A stretch of 35,870 nucleotides of DNA from Candidatus Choladousia intestinavium (GTDB taxonomy: Bacteria > Bacillota > Clostridia > Lachnospirales > Lachnospiraceae): contig DVGK01000140.1 of NCBI GenBank assembly GCA_018712785.1, forward strand, positions 1 through 35,870. Reading direction: 5' to 3'. Positions 7,979 through 16,757 of this stretch are shown here, one piece after another. Below the pieces are notes generated by a model that made no database searches, had not been told where the DNA came from, and worked only from the letters and a program-made list of their open reading frames with translations. Within the stretch, counting starts at the first letter, position 1. Every line of letters starts with the position of its first letter. The translations under genes and the position numbers were made by a program.

Positions 7979-8011
7979 AAAAAAGGAAAGCGCAAGTCGC
8001 TTTCCTTTTTT
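7979..8011. terminator. Bidirectional terminator between convergent operons
   Basis: AAAAAAGGAAAGCG (7979-7992) pairs perfectly with CGCTTTCCTTTTTT (7998-8011) around a 5-nt loop. The A-run on the left and T-run on the right make it a terminator in both directions. It serves the radical SAM gene ending at 7975 and the minus-strand ABC gene ending at 8036. Confidence 0.93.
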
Positions 8012-8035
8012 GAACAGACAATTTTTCAACCAGTA

Positions 8036-9880
8036 TCAAGACAGCTCAAACATGCCGTGGTAGAGCTGGTAGTAAACGCCCTTCTGGGCAATCAGATCGT
8101 CGTGGCTGCCCCTCTCGATGACTTTTCCGTGATCCAGCACCAGGATGGCATTGGCATTCCGGACCGTAGAGAGTCGGTGGGCAATGACGAAGACGGTGCG
8201 GCCCTCCATCAGCCGATCCATGCCTTTCTCAATCAGGGCTTCGGTACGGGTGTCAATGCTGCTGGTAGCTTCATCCAGAATGAGAACAGGAGGATCTGCC
8301 ACAGCGGCCCTGGCAATAGCCAGAAGCTGGCGCTGGCCCTGGGAGAGATTTTTTCCATCCCCGGTTACCATCGTATCGTAGCCCTCCGGCAGACGCCGGA
8401 TAAAGGAATCAGCGTTGGCCAGGCGGGCCGCTTCCCGTATCTCCTCGTCGGTGGCGTCCAGCTTTCCGAAGCGGATGTTGTCCGCAATGGTTCCGGAAAA
8501 CAGGTGGGTGTCCTGGAGAACCACGGCCAGAGAACGGCGGAGAGAAGCTTTTTCAATGGAGCGGACGTCAATGCCGTCGTACGTAATGGTTCCGTCTTTT
8601 ATTTCATAGAAACGGTTAATCAGATTGATGATCGTTGTCTTCCCGGCTCCGGTAGAGCCTACGAAAGCAATCTTCTGCCCTGGCTTGGCGTACAGGCTGA
8701 TTTCCTTCAGAATGTCCTTCTCCGGAAGATACCCGAAGGTTACGTCATGAAAGCGCACATCGCCCCGCAGCAGGGTCAGAGAACCGTCTGCCGGATTCTC
8801 CCAGGCCCAGCGCCCGGTCCTTTCCCGGGACTTTTCAAGCCCCTGTTCTGTCTGCCGGACATTCACCAGCCGGATTTTTCCCTCATTCACTTCCGGAGGT
8901 TCCTCCATAAGTTCAAAAATACGTTCCGCCCCGGCCAGGGCTGCCAGCATGAAATTGGACTGCTGGGTAAACTGGTTGATGGGGAGGGCTGCCTGACGGA
9001 CAAAAACCAGGTAGCTGGCCAGACTTCCCACATCGGTAAGTCCCCGGATGGCCATTAAGGCGCCCAGAATTGCCACCACCGCGTAATTAATATAAGAAAT
9101 GCTGACCACCATGGGAACCATGGTGCCGGAATAGCCTACAGCCTGGGTGCCCGCCTCCTGAAGGAGATGGTTTTTAGCCCGGAAGGCTTCAAGGCTGGCC
9201 TCCTCGTGGCGGAACACCTTTACCACCTTCTGGCCCTGAATCATTTCTTCAATATATCCGTTCAGATCACCCAGGTATTTTTGCTGGCGGTTGAAGAAAA
9301 AGGTACTTTTTTTGCCGCTGTACCGGATATAGGCAAACATGGCCAGGTACCCCAGCACTACCAGAAAACTCAGACGCCAGTTCAGGATAAACAGAAGCGT
9401 CAGAGTTCCCACGATCTGTATAAAGCTCTGGATAATCATGGCGAAGCTGTTGTTCATGGCATCCGAGATAGTGTCTACATCGTTGGTAAAGCGGCTCATC
9501 ATATCGCCCCGGGAATGGGTGTCAAAGTAGGACAGAGGAAGCTGCTGCATCACCCGGAACAGGTCTTTCCGGATGTCGTAAATAATTTTCTGGGCGGCCC
9601 TTACCATAGTCTGCGTGTAGCCGTAGGCGGACAGAACGCCTGCCAGGTAGATAGCCGCTGTCAACAGGACGCCGAAAACCAGTCCCTGCACATCCCCCGG
9701 CACAATGTACCGGTTAATCAGCGGCTTAAGCATGTAGGTTCCCAGCAGATTTGCCCCGGCGCTTATGGCCACAAGGACGGCTACCAGAAGCAGAAGGAGC
9801 TTATGACGGCCCATGTAGGAGAGAAGGCTTTTAAAGGTCTTTCTCAGATTTTTCGGTTTCTTTCCGCTAATTTGCGCCAT
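8036..9880 (-). CDS. ABC exporter half-transporter with consensus catalytic site (TM288-like)
   Basis: This 614-residue protein fuses a six-helix exporter domain (about 25-325) to an ATPase domain (about 372-610). The ATPase has Walker A GSTGAGKT (408-415), Q-loop Q456, signature NLSQGQ (511-516), Walker B LILDE with the catalytic E537, and a later IAHR His switch. The LSQGQ signature deviates from LSGGQ exactly as in the TM288-type subunit of heterodimeric exporters, where it completes the degenerate ATP site. An insert near residues 340-370 precedes the ATPase core. It overlaps the partner gene upstream by 14 nt, with an AAGGAGGAATGG site inside that gene. Likely a multidrug, lipid or peptide exporter; the substrate is not deducible. 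Confidence 0.93.
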   Translation of the reverse strand: MAQISGKKPKNLRKTFKSLLSYMGRHKLLLLLVAVLVAISAGANLLGTYMLKPLINRYIVPGDVQGLVFGVLLTAAIYLAGVLSAYGYTQTMVRAAQKIIYDIRKDLFRVMQQLPLSYFDTHSRGDMMSRFTNDVDTISDAMNNSFAMIIQSFIQIVGTLTLLFILNWRLSFLVVLGYLAMFAYIRYSGKKSTFFFNRQQKYLGDLNGYIEEMIQGQKVVKVFRHEEASLEAFRAKNHLLQEAGTQAVGYSGTMVPMVVSISYINYAVVAILGALMAIRGLTDVGSLASYLVFVRQAALPINQFTQQSNFMLAALAGAERIFELMEEPPEVNEGKIRLVNVRQTEQGLEKSRERTGRWAWENPADGSLTLLRGDVRFHDVTFGYLPEKDILKEISLYAKPGQKIAFVGSTGAGKTTIINLINRFYEIKDGTITYDGIDVRSIEKASLRRSLAVVLQDTHLFSGTIADNIRFGKLDATDEEIREAARLANADSFIRRLPEGYDTMVTGDGKNLSQGQRQLLAIARAAVADPPVLILDEATSSIDTRTEALIEKGMDRLMEGRTVFVIAHRLSTVRNANAILVLDHGKVIERGSHDDLIAQKGVYYQLYHGMFELS

Positions 9881-11609
9881 CTTCCATTCCTCCTTTCATC
9901 TGGGAAGCGTAGATTTCCTGATAAACGGGATCGGATGCCAGAAGCGTCTGATGATTCCCCACTGCGTGGATCCGTCCGTCCTCCAGAATGACGATCTGAT
10001 CTGCGTGCATTACGGAGGTGATCCGCTGGGCGATGATCAGCTTGGTGGTTTCCGTAAGCGCGGAGAGAGCATGGCGGATTTCTGACTCCGTAGCTGTGTC
10101 AACAGCGCTGGTAGAGTCGTCGAAAATCAGAACCCTCGGCTTCTTCAGCAGAGCTCTCGCAATGCAGAGACGCTGCCTCTGGCCTCCGGACAGGTTTCCG
10201 CCGCCTTCCTCCAGCATGGTGTCCAGACCCTTGGGGAAGGAAGAAACAAACTCATAGGCGCAGGCAATCCGGCAGGCCTCCCAAAGCTCTTCCTCCGTGG
10301 CCGTAGGATTTCCCCAGCAAAGATTCTCCCGGATAGTTCCGGAAAAAAGCACATTTTTCTGAAGGACGATGGCCACCTGATCCCGGAGTTCATCCAGGGG
10401 ACATTCCCGGACATCGCTGCCGCCTACGCAGACAGAACCCTCTGTCACATCGTAGAGGCGGGGAATCAGCTGCACCAGCGTACTTTTTGAGGAGCCGGTT
10501 CCTCCGATAATTCCTACGGTGGTTCCTGACGGAATATGAAGATCGATGTCCTGCATGGTAAATTCTTTGGCGCTGCGGTGATACTTAAACGAAACGTGAT
10601 GAAAATCAATGCTGCCGTCCCGGATGGTTCCCGTGGGATGCTCCGGGGCGGAGAGCGCCGGCTTCTCATCGAAAACCTGACAGATTCTCCGGGCGCTGGC
10701 TAAAGATCTGGTAAGCATCAGAAACACATTGGAAATCATCATCAGTGAATTGATAATCTGCATTACGTAGCTGAGAAAGCCGGTGAGCTCGCCCACCTGC
10801 ATGGAACCGGTCTGTATGAAATTCCCTCCGAACCAGAGAATCAGCACGATGGCGGTATACATGGTCAGCTGAAAGGAAGGAACATTCAGAACCGCGTAGT
10901 GGAAGGTGGTGCGGCTGGTGTCCGTCAGCGTTTCGTTGGCTTCCTGGAAGCGTTCTTCCTCCCGGTCGCCCCGGACGAATGCTTTTATGGCCCGGATGGC
11001 CGTAATGTTTTCCTGAACCACCCGGTTCAGCTGATCCATGCAGGTCTGCTGACGGCCGTACAGAGGCGCCACCTTCCGCACGATCACAGCCAGGATGATT
11101 CCCAGGAGAGGTGTGCATACTATAAATACAAGAGCCAGCTGGCGGTTCATGACAAAAGCCAGGAAAATTCCCATCACCAGCATAACCGGTCCCCGGATCA
11201 TGGGGCGCAGCCCTCCGGTAAGGGCATTCTGCATCACGGTTATGTCCGTGGTCAGCCGTGTGATCAGAGAAGAGGTGCTGAAATGATCCAGGTTGGAAAA
11301 AGAATAGGACTGGATTTTTTCAAATTCCGCTTCACGGATGGCGGCTCCGTATCCCATGGCAGTCCTGGCCGCGTAACGGGCGTACAGAAGACCGGTGAGC
11401 AGGGAGAGAACCGCCAGGATTCCCATCCGGATTCCAATCCGCAGGATATAATGGATATCCCTGGAAGGAATGCCGGTATCAATAATATCTGCCATAAGAA
11501 GGGGAATGACCAGTTCAAAGCCGGTTTCCGCGATGACGAAAAGGATGGCAGCCAGGAATTCTTTTCTGAAAGGCTTTAAAAAAGAAAAAACACGTTTGAG
11601 GTCATTCAA
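9867..11609 (-). CDS. ABC exporter half-transporter with degenerate catalytic site (TM287-like)
   Basis: It has a six-helix exporter domain and an ATPase domain. An in-frame ATG lies 18 nt upstream at 11627, but that ATG has no ribosome site. AAAGGAG then occurs within those first codons, 8 nt before TTG 11609, so I prefer the TTG start (580 residues). Counted from the upstream ATG, Walker A is GGTGSSKS (375-382), the signature LSGGQ (479-483) and Walker B IFDD, with Asp504 in place of the catalytic Glu. That Glu-to-Asp change plus the partner's LSQGQ is the hallmark of asymmetric heterodimers such as TM287/288 and BmrCD. Start is 38 nt after treR on the same strand, so both may share a transcript. 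Confidence 0.92.
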   Translation of the reverse strand: MNDLKRVFSFLKPFRKEFLAAILFVIAETGFELVIPLLMADIIDTGIPSRDIHYILRIGIRMGILAVLSLLTGLLYARYAARTAMGYGAAIREAEFEKIQSYSFSNLDHFSTSSLITRLTTDITVMQNALTGGLRPMIRGPVMLVMGIFLAFVMNRQLALVFIVCTPLLGIILAVIVRKVAPLYGRQQTCMDQLNRVVQENITAIRAIKAFVRGDREEERFQEANETLTDTSRTTFHYAVLNVPSFQLTMYTAIVLILWFGGNFIQTGSMQVGELTGFLSYVMQIINSLMMISNVFLMLTRSLASARRICQVFDEKPALSAPEHPTGTIRDGSIDFHHVSFKYHRSAKEFTMQDIDLHIPSGTTVGIIGGTGSSKSTLVQLIPRLYDVTEGSVCVGGSDVRECPLDELRDQVAIVLQKNVLFSGTIRENLCWGNPTATEEELWEACRIACAYEFVSSFPKGLDTMLEEGGGNLSGGQRQRLCIARALLKKPRVLIFDDSTSAVDTATESEIRHALSALTETTKLIIAQRITSVMHADQIVILEDGRIHAVGNHQTLLASDPVYQEIYASQMKGGMEDGAN

Positions 11610-11647
11610 TGGAAAAACTCCTTTCATTATTGAGTAAATCTCAGAAT

Positions 11648-12379
11648 TCAGACGGGATGGCGTATCGCGTTGTCCTGAAAGCTGAAGTAGTCCGGACGGT
11701 GCCGGGACTGAGTATATTCAAACATAACCCCGTCGGAGTTGTAGGTGTGGCTGGTTACCACTGCCAGACAGTTGTAGTCATTCCGGTTCAGTTCCAGATA
11801 CTTTTCATCTATTTCTGTGATTTTTTCTACAGTCATCACTCTTTTGCTGTTTACAATGGTCATGTGAAGGGTATTCTCCAGATATCCGTAGATGGTATTC
11901 TCGGCGATTTCAGGGGTCAGTCCGGGAACGCATTCCTTCAGGAAATAATTGTGATTCAGGATCAGCGCTTTTCCTTCCAGATAGTGGACTCTCTGCAGGT
12001 AGTAAAGAGGAGTGCCCGGAGAGAAGCCGGAGCGCAGCGCGATTTTATCGTCTGCCAGAAGCTCTGTGAAAAGGACAACCCTGGTAGAATAAGAAAGGTG
12101 ATTGCGCAGCGCGGATTCCCGGAAGGATTCAATGGTTCCCAGAGTAAAGAGAGTCTGTTCCACAGGGCGGAAGATGTTCCGCACGCCCTTTCCCTGTATG
12201 GTCTGGACGTATCCGCCTCTTACCAGGGAGGCTACAGCCCGCCGCACGGTATTTCTGGAACAGCCGTAGGTGCGGATCATACTGTTTTCTGAGGGAAGAA
12301 GCGCCTGGTAGGCGTATTCGCCTTTTTCAATTTTTTCTTTCAGATCCAGATAAATCTGGTCATATTTGGCTCTGGGCAT
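11648..12379 (-). CDS. treR: TreR trehalose operon repressor, GntR family
   Basis: The 243-residue protein has a GntR winged helix (about 4-68, including LLPSENSMIRTYGCSRNTVR) and a UTRA effector domain (about 95-235). This is the TreR/HutC subfamily. TreR of Bacillus senses trehalose-6-phosphate and represses the tre genes. Divergent placement against a trehalose PTS and phosphotrehalase supports the name here. Its own promoter is visible at 12442-12469. The start ATG has an AAAGGAT site 6-7 nt upstream. No terminator is visible between treR and the ABC exporter genes downstream, so exporter expression may follow treR. Confidence 0.9.
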   Translation of the reverse strand: MPRAKYDQIYLDLKEKIEKGEYAYQALLPSENSMIRTYGCSRNTVRRAVASLVRGGYVQTIQGKGVRNIFRPVEQTLFTLGTIESFRESALRNHLSYSTRVVLFTELLADDKIALRSGFSPGTPLYYLQRVHYLEGKALILNHNYFLKECVPGLTPEIAENTIYGYLENTLHMTIVNSKRVMTVEKITEIDEKYLELNRNDYNCLAVVTSHTYNSDGVMFEYTQSRHRPDYFSFQDNAIRHPV

Positions 12380-12441
12380 TGGGAGATCCTTTCTGCTGTG
12401 AATAAAAAAGTTTTTAAGGTCATTGGACCCCGGTATTCTTC

Positions 12442-12469
12442 ATTATATTATGGCGGGGGAAAAAGTCAA
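12442..12469 (-). promoter_or_regulatory. treR promoter
   Basis: On the minus strand, TTGACT (12464-12469) and TATAAT (12442-12447) are separated by 16 bp. That is a near-consensus sigma-A promoter, 63 nt before the treR start codon. It does not carry the TTGT-N4-ACAA palindrome seen at the treP promoter, so treR may be expressed constitutively. Confidence 0.75.
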
Positions 12470-12523
12470 GTTCACAGGAACGATTGATTTTTACAAAAAG
12501 GCTGGAAGAATTTTGAATAGGGG

Positions 12524-12552
12524 TTGACATGTTTAAACAAGTATGCTATTGT
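12524..12552 (+). promoter_or_regulatory. treP promoter
   Basis: TTGACA (12524-12529) and TATTGT (12547-12552) are 17 bp apart: a perfect -35 and a fair -10. The spacer begins with the first TreR-like palindrome, so bound repressor would block polymerase. Transcription should start near 12558-12560, leaving a short leader of about 40 nt. Confidence 0.82.
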
Positions 12553-12568
12553 AAAGTTGTTCAAACAA
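12530..12568. promoter_or_regulatory. Two TreR-like operators over the treP promoter
   Basis: Site 1 is the perfect palindrome TGTTTAAACA (12530-12539). Site 2 is TTGTTCAAACAA (12557-12568), symmetric except at its centre. Both keep the TTGT-N4-ACAA half-site pattern that I recall for Bacillus TreR operators (TTGTATATACAA); site 1 has A for the first T. Both are followed by AAGTAT or GTAT, so they also look like direct repeats. Centres are 28 bp apart, close to the promoter -35 spacer and the start site. Confidence 0.72.
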
Positions 12569-12598
12569 GTATAAAAATGAAGGAGGATGTTGGGTGAT

Positions 12599-14566
12599 AT
12601 GGCGAAGTATGAGCAGGATGTAAAGGATCTGCTGCGGCTCATCGGGGGAAAAGAAAACATTCATGCGGTGTCCCACTGTATGACCAGGATGCGTTTTGTG
12701 CTGGCGGACCAGAAGAAGGCGGACGCCAAGGCCATTGAGCAGCTGTCCTGTGTAAAGGGTACCTTTACACAGGCTGGGCAGTATCAGGTGATTATCGGAA
12801 ATGATGTTTCTACCTTTTATAATGAGTTTACATCCTATGCGGGGATTGAGGGCGTAAGCAAGGAGGCGGCCAAGCAGGCAGCCAAGACGAATCAGAATGT
12901 GATCCAGAGAATTATGAGCAATCTGGGAGAGATTTTTGCTCCCATTATTCCTGCCCTGATCTGCGGCGGTTTGATTTTAGGATTCCGCAATATAATCGGC
13001 GAGATTAACTTCTTTGACGGCGGAACCAAGAGTCTGGCGGATATTTCCCAGTTCTGGGCGGGGCTCTACAGCTTCCTGTGGCTCATCGGTGAGGCGGTTT
13101 TCCATCTTCTGCCGGTGGGAATTGTGTGGTCGATTACAAAGAAGATGGGGACGACCCAGATTCTGGGCATCATTCTGGGGCTGACCCTTGTGTCTCCCCA
13201 GCTTCTCAACGGTTTTTCTGTGGCGGCCACGGCTCCTGAAGATATTCCCGTCTGGGATTTCGGGTTTGCCCAGGTACAGATGATCGGATACCAGGGACAG
13301 GTGATCGCGGCCATTATGGCTGGCTTTGTTCTGGTTTATCTTGAAAAGTTTTTCAGAAAGCACTGTCCCGCAGTGGTGAGCATGATCGTGGTTCCCTTCT
13401 GCTCCCTGGTGCCAGCCGTGATCATCGCCCATACCATCGTGGGCCCCATTGGCTGGAGAATCGGAACAGTGATCGGAGACCTGGTATATACCGGTCTTAC
13501 ATCCAGCTTCAGACTGATTTTCGCCGCGATTTTCGGTTTCCTGTACGCGCCCATTGTTATGACAGGACTTCATCATATGACCAATGCCATTGACAGCCAG
13601 CTGGTAAGCCTGTATGAAAGCACGAATCTCTGGCCTATGATCGCTCTCAGCAACATTGCCCAGGGGTCGGCGGTGCTGGCGATGATTCTTCTTCAGAAGA
13701 AGAATGAGAGAGCCCAGCAGATTAACGTACCCGCCTGTATCTCCTGCTACCTGGGAGTCACAGAGCCGGCTCTCTTCGGTGTGAATCTGAAGTATGTCTT
13801 TCCGCTTGTGTGCGGGATGATCGGTTCTGCCGTGTCCGCGGTAGTGTGTACAGGATTCGGCGTTCAGGCAGTGAGCATCGGCGTGGGAGGCCTTCCGGGA
13901 ATCCTCTCCATTGTTCCGGAGTATTGGGGAATTTTCCTGATCTGTATGGCAGTCGCGGTGGTGATTCCCTTTGTGCTGACCTATCTGACGGGCAAAAGGA
14001 AGCTTTCCAAGACTGACCTGCTGGGCGAGACAGCAGAAACAGCAGCAGAAGAGGTTCGTGAAAGCGAAGAGGCAGAAGCGCCTGCGCAGGTATCAGAGCG
14101 GATAGCCGGAGCCGGTGCTCTGAGGGCAATCCTAACAGGCCGGGTTCTTCCCATCGAGGAGGTGCCGGATGATGTATTTTCCCAGAAGGTGATGGGAGAC
14201 GGTATCGGATTTGAGCCGGAAAATAATACGGTGTACGCCCCGGCCGACGCCCAGGTAACCGTTGTTATGGAAGACAGCAAGCATGCCTGCGGGCTTGCCC
14301 TGGAAAACGGCATGGAGCTTTTGATTCATGTGGGAATCGACACAGTGGATATGGGCGGCGACGGCTTTCAGCTCTTTGTGCGTGCGGGAGACAAGGTAAA
14401 ATGCGGGGATCCGCTGATCTCCTTTGACCCGGAGAAGATCGCCGCGGCGGGCCATCCGAAAACTACCGTTTTCCTGGTGACCGATGAAGGGGACGCGAAA
14501 AATATTCGGTTCCGGTCCGGCATCCAGGCGGAGGCCGGTAAAACAGAGGTGGTATATTTTGAGTAA
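12599..14566 (+). CDS. treP: Trehalose-specific PTS transporter EIIBCA
   Basis: This membrane PTS permease imports trehalose and phosphorylates it to trehalose-6-phosphate. EIIB is at about 1-85 with the phospho-cysteine C27 in SHCMTRMRFVL. EIIC is at about 105-460 with many helices. A glucose-type EIIA domain (about 495-655) carries H577 in LIHVGIDT and an upstream KHA histidine. The fused EIIA means that only EI and HPr are needed from outside, whereas Bacillus TreP lacks it. ATG 12599 (MAKYEQ) is 12 nt after AAGGAGG. Another in-frame ATG at 12587 touches that site and is unlikely. The sequence type, treR and treC support trehalose rather than sucrose or beta-glucosides. Confidence 0.9.
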   Translation: MAKYEQDVKDLLRLIGGKENIHAVSHCMTRMRFVLADQKKADAKAIEQLSCVKGTFTQAGQYQVIIGNDVSTFYNEFTSYAGIEGVSKEAAKQAAKTNQNVIQRIMSNLGEIFAPIIPALICGGLILGFRNIIGEINFFDGGTKSLADISQFWAGLYSFLWLIGEAVFHLLPVGIVWSITKKMGTTQILGIILGLTLVSPQLLNGFSVAATAPEDIPVWDFGFAQVQMIGYQGQVIAAIMAGFVLVYLEKFFRKHCPAVVSMIVVPFCSLVPAVIIAHTIVGPIGWRIGTVIGDLVYTGLTSSFRLIFAAIFGFLYAPIVMTGLHHMTNAIDSQLVSLYESTNLWPMIALSNIAQGSAVLAMILLQKKNERAQQINVPACISCYLGVTEPALFGVNLKYVFPLVCGMIGSAVSAVVCTGFGVQAVSIGVGGLPGILSIVPEYWGIFLICMAVAVVIPFVLTYLTGKRKLSKTDLLGETAETAAEEVRESEEAEAPAQVSERIAGAGALRAILTGRVLPIEEVPDDVFSQKVMGDGIGFEPENNTVYAPADAQVTVVMEDSKHACGLALENGMELLIHVGIDTVDMGGDGFQLFVRAGDKVKCGDPLISFDPEKIAAAGHPKTTVFLVTDEGDAKNIRFRSGIQAEAGKTEVVYFE

Positions 14567-14579
14567 AGGAGGAGAAAGC

Positions 14580-16235
14580 GTGAAGGATTTTAAAAAGAGT
14601 GTGATCTACCAGATTTATCCAAAATCGTTTTGCGACAGCAACGGGGATGGCTTCGGTGACCTGCGGGGCATTATCGGAAAGCTGGACTATATCCGGAAGC
14701 TGGGAGCGGATTACATTTGGATGACCCCCTTCTTTGTGTCTCCTCAGAAGGATAACGGGTACGATGTGGAGAATTATTTCAGAATCGATCCCCGGTACGG
14801 AACCATGGAGGACTTTGAAGAGCTGTCAGAGGAAGCGGAAAAGCGGGGAATCGGTCTGATGCTTGATATGGTGTTTAACCATACCTCCAGCCGCCATGAA
14901 TGGTTTCAGAAGGCCCTGGCCGGCGACGAAACCTACAAGAATTATTACATTTTCCGGAAGGGGAAGGCGCCGGGGGTGCCTCCCACAAATTGGGAAAGCA
15001 AGTTCGGGGGAAGCGCCTGGGAGTATGTGCCGGAGTTTGACGAGTACTATCTTCACCTCTTCGATGTGTCCCAGCCGGACCTGAACTGGGAGAATCCGGC
15101 GGTGCGCCGGGAGATGGCAGAGATCGTGCGCTTCTGGATGGGAAAGGGAGTCAAAGGCTTCCGGTTTGACGTGGTGAATCTCATCAGCAAGGGAGAGTTT
15201 CAGGATGATTTCCAGGGAGACGGCCGGAGATTCTATACAGACGGCCCCAGGATTCATGAGTTTCTCCGGGAACTGAATGAAAATTCCTTCGGACAGGATC
15301 CGGATATCGTCACAGTAGGAGAAATGTCCAGCACCTCCATGGAAAACTGTTTCCTGTACGCAGGAGCGGACAGCGGAGAGCTGTCTATGGTATTCAGCTT
15401 CCATCACCTGAAGGTGGACTTCGCCGGGAATGAGAAGTGGGTGCTGGTACCCTACGACTTCAGAAGGCTGAAGGACATTCTTTTCTCCTGGCAGACAGGA
15501 ATGGAGGAACACAATGCCTGGAACGCAGTATTCTGGTGCAATCATGACCAGCCAAGAGTGGTTTCCCGGTTCGGCAAAGAAGGAAAATACAGGGAGGCAT
15601 CGGCCAAAATGCTGGCGGCAGCCATCCACCTTATGAGAGGCACCCCATACGTGTACCAGGGGGAAGAGCTTGGCATGACCAACGCAGGGTTTACAAAGAT
15701 TTCCCAGTATCGGGACGTGGAAAGCCTGAACCATTTCCGAATCCTTCAGGAAAAGGGCCTCAGCGAAGAGGATGCCTACCGGATTCTCAGGGTACATTCC
15801 AGAGACAACGCCAGAACGCCTATGCAGTGGTCGGCCAGGAAAGAGGCAGGCTTTACAGAGGGGACTCCCTGGATTGGCGTAAATCCCAATTACAGTGAGA
15901 TTAATGCCCAGGCTCAGGTGGATGATGAAAATTCAGTATTTTCCTTTTATAAAAAACTGATTTCTTTAAGAAAGAAATATGATATCATAGCTTATGGAGA
16001 TATTACCCCTATAGAGAAAGAACATCCGGCGCTGCTGGCCTATAAGAGAAGATGGAGGGGCGAAAGGATGATTGTGCTGTGCAATTTCTTTGAAAAAGAG
16101 GTGACCTGGAAGTCAGAGGAAAGCCTGAAGGACTGCAGCATCCTGCTTGGAAACTATCCCCGGGAGGATGACCTGGGAGAAGAAATACATCTGCGTCCCT
16201 ATGAGACTGTGGTTCTGTATCAGGGGGCAGAATAA
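14580..16235 (+). CDS. treC: Alpha,alpha-phosphotrehalase (GH13)
   Basis: The enzyme should cleave trehalose-6-phosphate to glucose and glucose-6-phosphate in the cytoplasm. It is a GH13 alpha-glucosidase with region I DMVFNHTSSRHEWF (96-109), nucleophile D197 in FRFDVVN, acid/base E248 in VGEMS and the stabilising D323 in NHDQPR. Starting at GTG 14580 gives 551 residues, the classic TreC length. That GTG has an AAAGGAGGAG site 5-7 nt upstream, whereas a longer frame from 14484 overlaps treP without a ribosome site. Trailing treP by 13 nt places it in one operon. Oligo-1,6-glucosidase is a related alternative, but the PTS context favours TreC. Confidence 0.9.
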   Translation: MKDFKKSVIYQIYPKSFCDSNGDGFGDLRGIIGKLDYIRKLGADYIWMTPFFVSPQKDNGYDVENYFRIDPRYGTMEDFEELSEEAEKRGIGLMLDMVFNHTSSRHEWFQKALAGDETYKNYYIFRKGKAPGVPPTNWESKFGGSAWEYVPEFDEYYLHLFDVSQPDLNWENPAVRREMAEIVRFWMGKGVKGFRFDVVNLISKGEFQDDFQGDGRRFYTDGPRIHEFLRELNENSFGQDPDIVTVGEMSSTSMENCFLYAGADSGELSMVFSFHHLKVDFAGNEKWVLVPYDFRRLKDILFSWQTGMEEHNAWNAVFWCNHDQPRVVSRFGKEGKYREASAKMLAAAIHLMRGTPYVYQGEELGMTNAGFTKISQYRDVESLNHFRILQEKGLSEEDAYRILRVHSRDNARTPMQWSARKEAGFTEGTPWIGVNPNYSEINAQAQVDDENSVFSFYKKLISLRKKYDIIAYGDITPIEKEHPALLAYKRRWRGERMIVLCNFFEKEVTWKSEESLKDCSILLGNYPREDDLGEEIHLRPYETVVLYQGAE

Positions 16236-16304
16236 GCTCCGCAAAAGAGAGCGGGCAGAGAATTTTGAACAGCTAATATAATAAAGAAAAAGGAGATAAA
16301 GATT

Positions 16305-16562
16305 ATGAAGACATTTCAGTACACCATTCAGGATGAGATGGGAATCCACGCGCGTCCGGCAGGAATGCTGGTAAAGGAGGCAAAGAAATTTTCCTCCAAG
16401 ATCACACTGGAGGCAGGAGGAAAAAACGTGCCTGCAGGGAATATCCTGGGTGTCATGAGCCTGGGGGCAAAGCAGGGAGATGTGATTACCGTATCCGCAG
16501 AGGGCGCGGATGAGGAGACGGCTCTGGCGGCAATGGAAAAGTTTTTAAAAGAGAACCTGTAA
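16305..16562 (+). CDS. HPr-family phosphocarrier with Ser46 replaced by Asn
   Basis: The 85-residue protein keeps the PTS active site GIHARPAG with H15 and the GVMSLGAKQGD region, so it can carry phosphate from EI to EIIA domains. The residue equal to Bacillus HPr Ser46, the target of HPr kinase in carbon catabolite repression, is Asn46 (VPAGNILG). It therefore cannot be regulated by Ser phosphorylation. It follows treC by 69 nt, with an AAAAAGGAG site at 9 nt. Probably a local phosphocarrier for the trehalose PTS, or the only HPr of the organism; I cannot tell which from this window. Confidence 0.9.
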   Translation: MKTFQYTIQDEMGIHARPAGMLVKEAKKFSSKITLEAGGKNVPAGNILGVMSLGAKQGDVITVSAEGADEETALAAMEKFLKENL

Positions 16563-16564
16563 GA

Positions 16565-16605
16565 GAAAAGGGCGGACCGGCAGATGAACCGGGACCGTCC
16601 TTTTC
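16565..16605 (+). terminator. Hairpin terminator closing the trehalose operon
   Basis: GAAAAGGGCGG (16565-16575) pairs with CCGTCCTTTTC (16595-16605) with one G-U pair; CCGG pairs with CCGG inside. The T-run is imperfect (TTTTCTTC), so moderate strength is expected. Confidence 0.65.
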
Positions 16606-16757
16606 TTCAACATATTTTCCCTTTCCCTCTCATATGATGGTAGAGGCAGCGGACCGGGATGGAAGACTGCCAGGGAGGTTTAAAAGCCGGGACAGCGCCG
16701 GGAACGGGGCGGAAGAGCTCCATACCCCGGGCGGAAAGCAGGAAATGGGGGAGAGGG

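Noticed and set aside
8057..9058. 333-codon plus-strand frame opposite the ABC exporter
   Set aside because: Complement of the ATPase domain; no motif, and the minus strand has all ABC signatures.
14826..15797. 323-codon minus-strand frame inside treC
   Set aside because: Antisense to GH13 catalytic regions with no ribosome site.
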